Assembly (NCBI GenBank): GCA_002308595.1
Contig: DBWH01000053.1
Location: forward strand, 6,556-17,817
Origin: Mageeibacillus sp. UBA1243
GTDB taxonomy: Bacteria; Bacillota; Clostridia; UBA1212
DNA: 11,262 bases
Direction of reading: 5' to 3'
In this document: one piece after another, positions 6,496 through 11,262 of the stretch
Numbering within the stretch: position 1 is the first letter of the stretch
Layout of the letters: every line of letters starts with the position of its first letter
Made by a program: the position numbers and the translations under genes
Notes under the pieces: generated by a model
Databases searched by the model: none
The model's input: only the letters and a program-made list of their open reading frames with translations
Told to the model about the DNA's origin: nothing

Positions 6496-9135
6496 TCAGA
6501 TGAACGACTTCACGGCTTCGAGCATACCGTCGATCGCGCCGATGTCCTTGCCGCCTGCCTGCGCCATATCGGGACGTCCGCCGCCACCGCCGCCGCACAT
6601 CTGGGCAGCTTTCTTGATGACGTCGCCGCACTTCACGCCGCGCTTAACGCACTCGGGCGAAGCCATCGCAACGATGGAAACCTTTCCGCCGAAAGCTGAC
6701 GCAAGTACGCAGAGCGAGCAAGCCTCTCTGTCGCGAATCTTCTCTGCAAGCTCGCGGAGAGCATCGCCTGCAAGATCGTCAAATCTGCCTGTAAATACGG
6801 TAATTCCGTTAACGACTGCCGCGCCCTTGATGACATCGTCAACGCCTGACGAAGCCTTCTCTTTCTTCATGCGCTCAATCTCTTTTGTGAGTTCTTTAAC
6901 CTTTTCACCCTGCGCTTTGATCTTGTCGACAACGTCAAGGCTTGTCGCCCTCGCCGCGTCGCATGCCTCGTCAAGCAGGGTCTCTTTGCCCTTGTAGTAC
7001 TTGATTGCCTCAAGGCTTGTCACAGCCTCGATTCTTCTGATGCCGGCGCTTACCGCAGACTCATGGAGAATCTTGACAAGGCCGATGGACGAAGTGTTCT
7101 TTACGTGCGTACCGCCGCAGAATTCAACGCTGTAGCCGCCCATATCGACAACGCGGACTATGTCGCCGTACTTCTCGCCGAAGAGTGCAACCGCGCCGAG
7201 CTTTCTGGCCTCGTCAATCGGAAGTTCTTTAACTGTTACAGGGTACTCTGCCGAAATCGCCTCGTTGACGATGCGCTCTGTCTCCTCGATTTCCTCGGGA
7301 GTCATTGCCTGCATGTGGTTGAAGTCAAAGCGGAGCCTCTCTGCGTTAACGCTCGAACCTGCCTGGTGAACGTGAGCACCGAGGACTGTCGTGAGAGCCT
7401 TCTGGAGAAGGTGAGTTGCGCTGTGGTTTCTTGCGGTGGCTTTTCTCTTGGCGGCATCGACCGTCAGTTTGCACTCGTCGCCCACGCTGATTTCACCGTC
7501 AACGACGCACACTGAGTGCATCCAGCGCTTGTCGTTGGTTTTTGTTACGTTGATGATTTCGACGACCGCACCGTTGTCGGAAACAATCTCGCCGCCGTCA
7601 GCTTCCTGACCGCCCGATTCCGCGTAGAAAGGAGTCTTGTCGAAGATGAGAACGGCTTCTTCGCCCTGGCTTGCGGTATTGGCGGTTTCAAGAGCGCCCT
7701 CCCCGTTCTTTTTGAGGATGCAGATGACTTTTCCGTCGCACGAAAGTTTCTCGTATCCGAGGAATTTTGTCTCGCCAATGTCTTTCGGAATGACCGCCTC
7801 TTTGCCGCTCCATGAGCTCTCGCGGTTCTTGATCGCCTCGCGAGCCTTCTCTCTCTGCTGCTTCATGCAGGCCCTGAAAGCCTCTTCGTTTACGGTAAGA
7901 CCGCTCTCCGAAAGGACGTCCCTTGTGAGGTCAAACGGGAATCCGTAAGTGTCGTGGAGTTTGAATGCGGTTTCGCCGGAGATTTCGGTGTTGCCTGAGA
8001 CCTTGGCTTTTTCGATGACGTCGTTTATCATCACCATGCCCTGGTCGAGCGTTGCGGAGAATCTCTCCTCCTCGGCGGCGATGACTTTCTTGATGTAGTC
8101 CGCCTTCTCCTTGAGCTGCGGGTATGCGTCGCCTGAATCCTCGATAACGACCTCGGCAAGCTTAATGAGGAACGGTCCCTTGATGCCAAGTTGTCTTCCG
8201 TGCCTGCAGGCGCCTCTGAGAAGTCTTCTCAGAACGTAGCCTCTTGCCTCGTTCGAAGGAACAACGCCGTCCGAAACCATCATGACGGTGCTTCTGATGT
8301 GGTCCGTGATGACTCTGATCGAAACGTCGTCCTTGTAGACCTCGCCGTACTTCTTACCGGAAATCTCGCAGACGGTGTCAAGAATTCTTCTTACCGTGTC
8401 AACCTCGAAAAGGTTTCCGACGCCCTGGAGCACGCATGCAAGTCTCTCAAGACCCATACCGGTATCGATGTTCGGGAAAGCGAGGCGCTCGTAGCTGCCG
8501 TCTGCTTTTCTGTCAAACTGCGTGAAAACAAGGTTCCAGATCTCCATGTAGCGGTCGCAGCTGCATCCGACTTTGCAATCGGGCTTTCCGCAGCTGTACT
8601 CTGCGCCTCTGTCGAAGTGAATTTCCGAACAGGGACCGCAGGGGCCTTCGCCGTGCTCCCAGAAGTTGTCCTCTTTTCCGAAGCGGTAAATCCTCTCTGC
8701 GGGGATACCGACAACCTTGTTCCAGATGTCGTATGCCTCGTCGTCATCCTTGTAAACAGTGATGTAAAGTCTGTCGGCGGGTATCTTCATGTCCTCTGTG
8801 AGGAACTCCCATGCCCACGGAATAACTTCTTTTTTGAAGTAATCGCCAAAGGAAAAGTTTCCGAGCATCTCGAAGAAAGTGCCGTGTCTTGCCGTTTTTC
8901 CGACATTGTCAATGTCAGGCGTTCTGATGCACTTCTGGCAGGTCGTGACTCTTTTTCTCGGAGGAACCTGCGCGCCCGTAAAATAGGGCTTAAGAGGCGT
9001 CATGCCTGCGTTGATGAGAAGGATGCTGGGATCGTTCTCAGGAACAAGTGAAAAGCTAGGGAGTCTCAAATGTCCCTTGCTTTCGAAGAAAGAGAGGTAT
9101 CTCTCGCGGATCTCGTTTAATCCAAGTTTTTCCAT
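6496..9135 (-). CDS. alaS: Alanyl-tRNA synthetase
   Basis: This complete 879-residue class II synthetase has the normal bacterial length. It charges tRNA-Ala in the cytoplasm. The catalytic core begins with the ERYLSFFESKGH and LLINAGMTPLKPYF segments (12-52) and includes CQKCIRTPDIDNVG (66-79), GTFFEMLGNFSFGDYFK (85-101), GPCGPCSEI (164-172) and the motif 3 region GMGLERLA (226-233). The editing domain has HSATH at 571-575 and CGGTH at 673-677, giving zinc and editing residues His571, His575, Cys673 and His677, with ESGGQ at 506-510. A coiled segment (about 728-765) joins the C-Ala domain, ending in CGGGGGGRPDMAQAGGKD (847-864). A cysteine cluster (166, 169, 182, 187, 191, 193) near the active site is notable. 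The ATG is preceded by GGAGAAAGG at somewhat long spacing (about 13 bases) and partly inside a hairpin. No T-box leader is recognisable. It heads the HIT-yqeG-membrane-glycosidase unit. Confidence 0.98.
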   Translation of the reverse strand: MEKLGLNEIRERYLSFFESKGHLRLPSFSLVPENDPSILLINAGMTPLKPYFTGAQVPPRKRVTTCQKCIRTPDIDNVGKTARHGTFFEMLGNFSFGDYFKKEVIPWAWEFLTEDMKIPADRLYITVYKDDDEAYDIWNKVVGIPAERIYRFGKEDNFWEHGEGPCGPCSEIHFDRGAEYSCGKPDCKVGCSCDRYMEIWNLVFTQFDRKADGSYERLAFPNIDTGMGLERLACVLQGVGNLFEVDTVRRILDTVCEISGKKYGEVYKDDVSIRVITDHIRSTVMMVSDGVVPSNEARGYVLRRLLRGACRHGRQLGIKGPFLIKLAEVVIEDSGDAYPQLKEKADYIKKVIAAEEERFSATLDQGMVMINDVIEKAKVSGNTEISGETAFKLHDTYGFPFDLTRDVLSESGLTVNEEAFRACMKQQREKAREAIKNRESSWSGKEAVIPKDIGETKFLGYEKLSCDGKVICILKKNGEGALETANTASQGEEAVLIFDKTPFYAESGGQEADGGEIVSDNGAVVEIINVTKTNDKRWMHSVCVVDGEISVGDECKLTVDAAKRKATARNHSATHLLQKALTTVLGAHVHQAGSSVNAERLRFDFNHMQAMTPEEIEETERIVNEAISAEYPVTVKELPIDEARKLGAVALFGEKYGDIVRVVDMGGYSVEFCGGTHVKNTSSIGLVKILHESAVSAGIRRIEAVTSLEAIKYYKGKETLLDEACDAARATSLDVVDKIKAQGEKVKELTKEIERMKKEKASSGVDDVIKGAAVVNGITVFTGRFDDLAGDALRELAEKIRDREACSLCVLASAFGGKVSIVAMASPECVKRGVKCGDVIKKAAQMCGGGGGGRPDMAQAGGKDIGAIDGMLEAVKSFI

Positions 9136-9153
9136 AAATTAGTAGTTGCCTTT

Positions 9154-9167
9154 CTCCGGCACCGGAG
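9154..9167 (-). promoter_or_regulatory. Small hairpin overlapping the alaS ribosome binding site
   Basis: The sequence CTCCGG-TG-CCGGAG on the minus strand is a 14-base perfect palindrome, workable as a 5-bp stem with a 4-base loop. Its 3' arm supplies the GGAG of the alaS Shine-Dalgarno site (GGAGAAAGG, 9149-9157). In the message this could hide the site and lower or regulate alaS translation. This is structure read by eye; the effect is inference and the stem is short. Confidence 0.35.
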
Positions 9168-9209
9168 GTCTCTTGTGGGGCGCGTTGCCGATTGATTTAA
9201 AATCATGAC

Positions 9210-9244
9210 GCCTGACACGCTTTTTCACTGTAAGCGCGCCAGGC
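9210..9244 (-). terminator. Terminator-like hairpin between the Pro-Thr protein gene and alaS
   Basis: On the minus strand GCCUGGCGCGCUU pairs with AAGCGUGUCAGGC across a loop of about 9 bases, giving a 13-bp stem. Two of the pairs are G-U, so the stem is intact in the minus-strand RNA while the plus strand would carry A-C mismatches; this favours function in the transcript of these genes. It starts 40 bases after the stop of the upstream gene. The sequence after it (GUCAUGAUUUUAAAU) has only a weak U run, so it may be a weak terminator or an mRNA 3'-end stabiliser. Confidence 0.5.
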
Positions 9245-9284
9245 AGTGTTTGTTATTTTGTATTTCCTCTTGCCGCCAATGCCG

Positions 9285-11262
9285 TCAGGGTTCTCCGGCC
9301 TCAGGTGTAGGGGTAGGAGTCGGAGTCGGGGACTCGCCGCCTTCCGGTGTCGGTGTAGGTGTGGGAGTCGGAGACTCACCGCCCTCAGGTGTAGGCGTCG
9401 GGGTTGGTGTGGGTGACTCGCCGCCCTCCGGCGTGGGTGTCGGGGTTGGCGTAGGCGACTCGCCGCCTTCAGGTGTGGGGGTAGGAGTCGGTGACTCGCC
9501 GCCCTCAGGTGTAGGTGTCGGCGTCGGTGACTCGCCGCCTTCCGGCGTAGGTGTAGGAGTCGGGGTTGGTGTAGGTGACTCACCGTCTTCCGGTGTCGGA
9601 GTAGGTGTCGGCGTAGGCGACTCTGCGTCCGGCGTAGGTGTCGGCGTCGGCGAAGGAGTCTGCGTCGGTGTCGCGGTAGGCGTCTGAGTGGGAGTTGCCG
9701 TCGGAGTCGACGTTGCCTCTGATACCTCAGGCGTGTTCGTGGGCACCGGAGTTGAAGTGTTTGTATTGTCGGCAGTCGCTGTCGGAGTGGGTTCGCCCGC
9801 TGTCGGAGTGGGTTCTCCGGTTTCGGGGGGATTTTCGGTTTCACCTGCGATTTCGGTCGGCACAGGCGATTCATCAGCTGGTTTTGTGGCCTCCGGCGTT
9901 CCCGTTTCGGATACCGGCAACGGCTCCTGCGAAGGTTTTGAATCCTTCCTGAACATCTCGATTGCGAAAAACGCCAATACGACAACGATGATCAGGCATA
10001 CGAGGAATATCACGATTGTGGGCCAGATGCTTTCCTTGGCGGTTTCCCCGGAAATGCCCGTGAATTTCTTCGCCGCTTCACTGACGGTCGGGGCCGGTCC
10101 TGAGGCGGGGGCACTGTCAAGATTCTCGTCAACGTCATCAAAATCGATGTCGCTCTCAAAGAAGTTTGCAGTCTCCTCAACTCCGCTTTCATCCGCGTCA
10201 GCGTTGTTCGAAGCGTAAAACTCGCTCACGCCGTCATCGTCAACGTCATAGGGTTTCGAGTTAAGTGCGGGCGAAAGCTCCTCTTCCTCTGCGGCGGAAT
10301 CATCTTCGTCGGCTGCATTGGAAGTATCGTCTGCAGTCTCCGCATTCTCGTCGTCAGCTGTGAGGTCGTTGTCCTCTTCAACGGCAGATTTGCGGCGTCT
10401 TCCGAACCTGAAACCGGGCTCTGTCTCCTCAGGAACCTCTTCATCTGCGGGTTCTACGGGAACAGTTTCCTCGGGAATCACCTCTTCGGGGACTTTTTCC
10501 TCAGGATCGTTTTCCTCAGTTTTTCCCTGTTTTTCGGGATTTTTTGTCTCAAGGGGAGCGCCGCGCTTTACGGTCTGTCTGAGAGCCTGCCTGATTGTTT
10601 CTCTTAAAGAAGCCTTCTCCGGTTTCTTTTCGATCACGGGGACGTCCTCGGTGACGTTTTCCTCTTCCATGTCGAAGAAGACGTTGTCATCGGAGAAGAT
10701 GACTTTCTTCCTTTGGGCTTCCTTTGCGGCCTCTTCGGCGGCAGCTTTTTCGGCTGTGGCTTTCTCCGCGGCTGCCTTTTCGGCGGCTGCTCTCTCTGCT
10801 GCGGCTCTTTCTGCAGCTGCTTTTTCGGCTGCGGCCTTCTCCGCGGCAGCTTTCTCAGCTGCTTCTTTTGCGGCCATGGCTGCCGCGAGTCTTGCGGCGT
10901 CCTCTGCCGCTTTCTTGTCGGCGGCTTCTTTTTCAGCCGCGGCTTTTTCCGCAGCTTTTCTTTCGGCCTCTTCTCTTTCGGTTTTTTCGCGTTCGAGCTT
11001 TTCGGCTTCTGCTTTTGCGGCTGCCGCAGCCAGCGCGGCGGCTTTTTCCTTCTCTTCGGCCTCTTTGAGAGCACGCTTGTCCTCAGCTTCCTTTTCGCGG
11101 GCAAGCTTCAGAGCTTCTTCACGGGCGCGCTTTTCGTCTTCTTTCTGATTGCGCTTCTCGTCCTTTTCAAGCTGGCGTCTCTCCGCCTCTTCCCTGGCTG
11201 CTGCCTTTTCGGCCTCTTTCTCAGCCTTCTTTGCAGCTTCCTTCTCGGCTTTTTCTGCGGCA
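9285..11262 (-). CDS. Partial single-pass membrane protein: AEK coil, acidic linker, Pro-Thr repeat stalk
   Basis: The frame is open to the window edge, so the N-terminus is missing; 658 residues are visible and I do not recognise the protein. Visible residues 1-186 (10704-11262) are Ala/Glu/Lys/Arg-rich, with repeated [10 protein letters not shown] pentads near the end: a long, soluble, probably coiled or single alpha-helix. Next come [16 protein letters not shown], a helical [16 protein letters not shown], and about 160 strongly acidic residues broken by one basic patch (RFGRRRKS). One membrane segment, [25 protein letters not shown], lies at about 9957-10028. The remaining about 220 residues are Pro/Thr/Glu-rich, without hydrophobic segments, ending in [12 protein letters not shown] repeats and then a stop. 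I infer that the coil and acidic part are cytoplasmic and the Pro-Thr tail reaches into the wall, though RK just after the membrane segment makes topology less certain. No LPXTG, S-layer or enzymatic domain is visible. An internal ATG at 10877 is unlikely to be the true start, as the coil continues upstream. Confidence 0.88.
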   Translation of the reverse strand, partial: AAEKAEKEAAKKAEKEAEKAAAREEAERRQLEKDEKRNQKEDEKRAREEALKLAREKEAEDKRALKEAEEKEKAAALAAAAAKAEAEKLEREKTEREEAERKAAEKAAAEKEAADKKAAEDAARLAAAMAAKEAAEKAAAEKAAAEKAAAERAAAERAAAEKAAAEKATAEKAAAEEAAKEAQRKKVIFSDDNVFFDMEEENVTEDVPVIEKKPEKASLRETIRQALRQTVKRGAPLETKNPEKQGKTEENDPEEKVPEEVIPEETVPVEPADEEVPEETEPGFRFGRRRKSAVEEDNDLTADDENAETADDTSNAADEDDSAAEEEELSPALNSKPYDVDDDGVSEFYASNNADADESGVEETANFFESDIDFDDVDENLDSAPASGPAPTVSEAAKKFTGISGETAKESIWPTIVIFLVCLIIVVVLAFFAIEMFRKDSKPSQEPLPVSETGTPEATKPADESPVPTEIAGETENPPETGEPTPTAGEPTPTATADNTNTSTPVPTNTPEVSEATSTPTATPTQTPTATPTQTPSPTPTPTPDAESPTPTPTPTPEDGESPTPTPTPTPTPEGGESPTPTPTPEGGESPTPTPTPEGGESPTPTPTPTPEGGESPTPTPTPTPEGGESPTPTPTPTPEGGESPTPTPTPTPEAGEP
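9288..9623 (-). repeat. Pro-Thr tandem repeat array at the C-terminus
   Basis: About eight consecutive copies of ESP(TP)nE-GG occupy the end of the gene. Using the conserved GACTC (plus strand) as marker, copies begin at 9331, 9373, 9415, 9457, 9493, 9529, 9577 and 9619. The spacings are therefore 42, 42, 42, 36, 36, 48 and 42 bases, all multiples of 6, one Pro-Thr pair. Variants EDG and EAG occur in the first and last copies of the protein. Synonymous third positions differ between copies, so the array is conserved as protein more than as DNA. Confidence 0.9.
10716..10862 (-). repeat. [10 protein letters not shown] pentapeptide repeat in the coil
   Basis: About nine 15-base units encode A-A-A-E-K or close variants ([15 protein letters not shown]). 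The pattern loosens into irregular A/E/K/R-rich helix further toward the window edge. A five-residue period does not fit a classical heptad coiled coil and is closer to TolA-like or single alpha-helix sequence. Confidence 0.75.

Noticed and set aside
5902..6699. Plus-strand 265-residue open frame across yqeG, HIT and alaS
   Set aside because: It covers three recognised minus-strand genes and shows no family motif of its own.
8191..9051. Plus-strand 286-residue open frame within alaS
   Set aside because: alaS is unambiguous on the other strand; long antisense frames are expected from its codon bias.
9191..9206. AT-rich near-palindrome ATTGATTTAAAATCAT as alaS promoter or operator
   Set aside because: No matching -35 element at the right spacing; could be chance in a short AT-rich gap.
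9136..9284. T-box riboswitch before alaS (GGCAACGCG resembles part of the T-box consensus)
   Set aside because: The UGGN tRNA-pairing element is missing (the sequence is UCGGCAACGCG), and no stem I can be made out in so short a leader.
9205..9687. Plus-strand frame encoding [12 protein letters not shown] repeats
   Set aside because: It is the antisense image of the Pro-Thr repeat array; no ribosome site or independent signal supports it.
10318..11148. Plus-strand Ser/Ala/Phe-rich frame of 276 residues
   Set aside because: It mirrors the Ala/Glu/Lys codons (GCN, GAA, AAG) of the real minus-strand coil; low complexity and no start context.

Overview
All eight protein genes read from the minus strand, so the window is best read from its right end to its left. 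The organism looks like a Bacillota (Clostridia-type) bacterium, probably a gut lineage of moderate GC content. The reasons are a YqeG-family HAD phosphatase, a SpoVB/YtgP-type flippase, AG-rich Shine-Dalgarno sites and a Pro-Thr-rich surface-type protein. This assignment is inference; no rRNA or tRNA is present to anchor it.

Layout in transcription order: (1) 11262-9285, the 3' part of a large unrecognised membrane protein. It has a long Ala/Glu/Lys coil, a very acidic linker, one membrane segment and a Pro-Thr tail ending in tandem repeats. (2) 9284-9136, a 149-base gap with a terminator-like hairpin and a second small hairpin over the alaS ribosome binding site. (3) 9135-4971, a compact cluster: alaS, a HIT-family nucleotide hydrolase, a YqeG-type HAD phosphatase and an unrecognised six-helix membrane protein. 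(4) 4942-3125, a predicted TIM-barrel glycoside hydrolase (GH71/GH99-like) with a C-terminal beta-sandwich and, unexpectedly, no signal peptide. (5) 3109-3081, a strong intrinsic terminator. (6) 3040-50, a MurJ/SpoVB-like lipid flippase followed closely by the GTPase gene obg. Positions 1-49 hold nothing I can support.

The gaps from alaS to the glycoside hydrolase are 30, 6, -8 (overlap) and 28 bases, which fits one polycistronic message ending at the 3089-3109 terminator. Most of the content is housekeeping: Ala-tRNA charging, nucleotide hydrolysis, ribosome-linked GTPase and envelope precursor export. The parts worth attention are the coil-stalk protein with its 6-base-stepped tandem repeats, the apparently cytoplasmic carbohydrate-active protein embedded in a housekeeping operon, and the orphan membrane protein coupled to yqeG. 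I see no mobile element, CRISPR array, phage gene or defence system.
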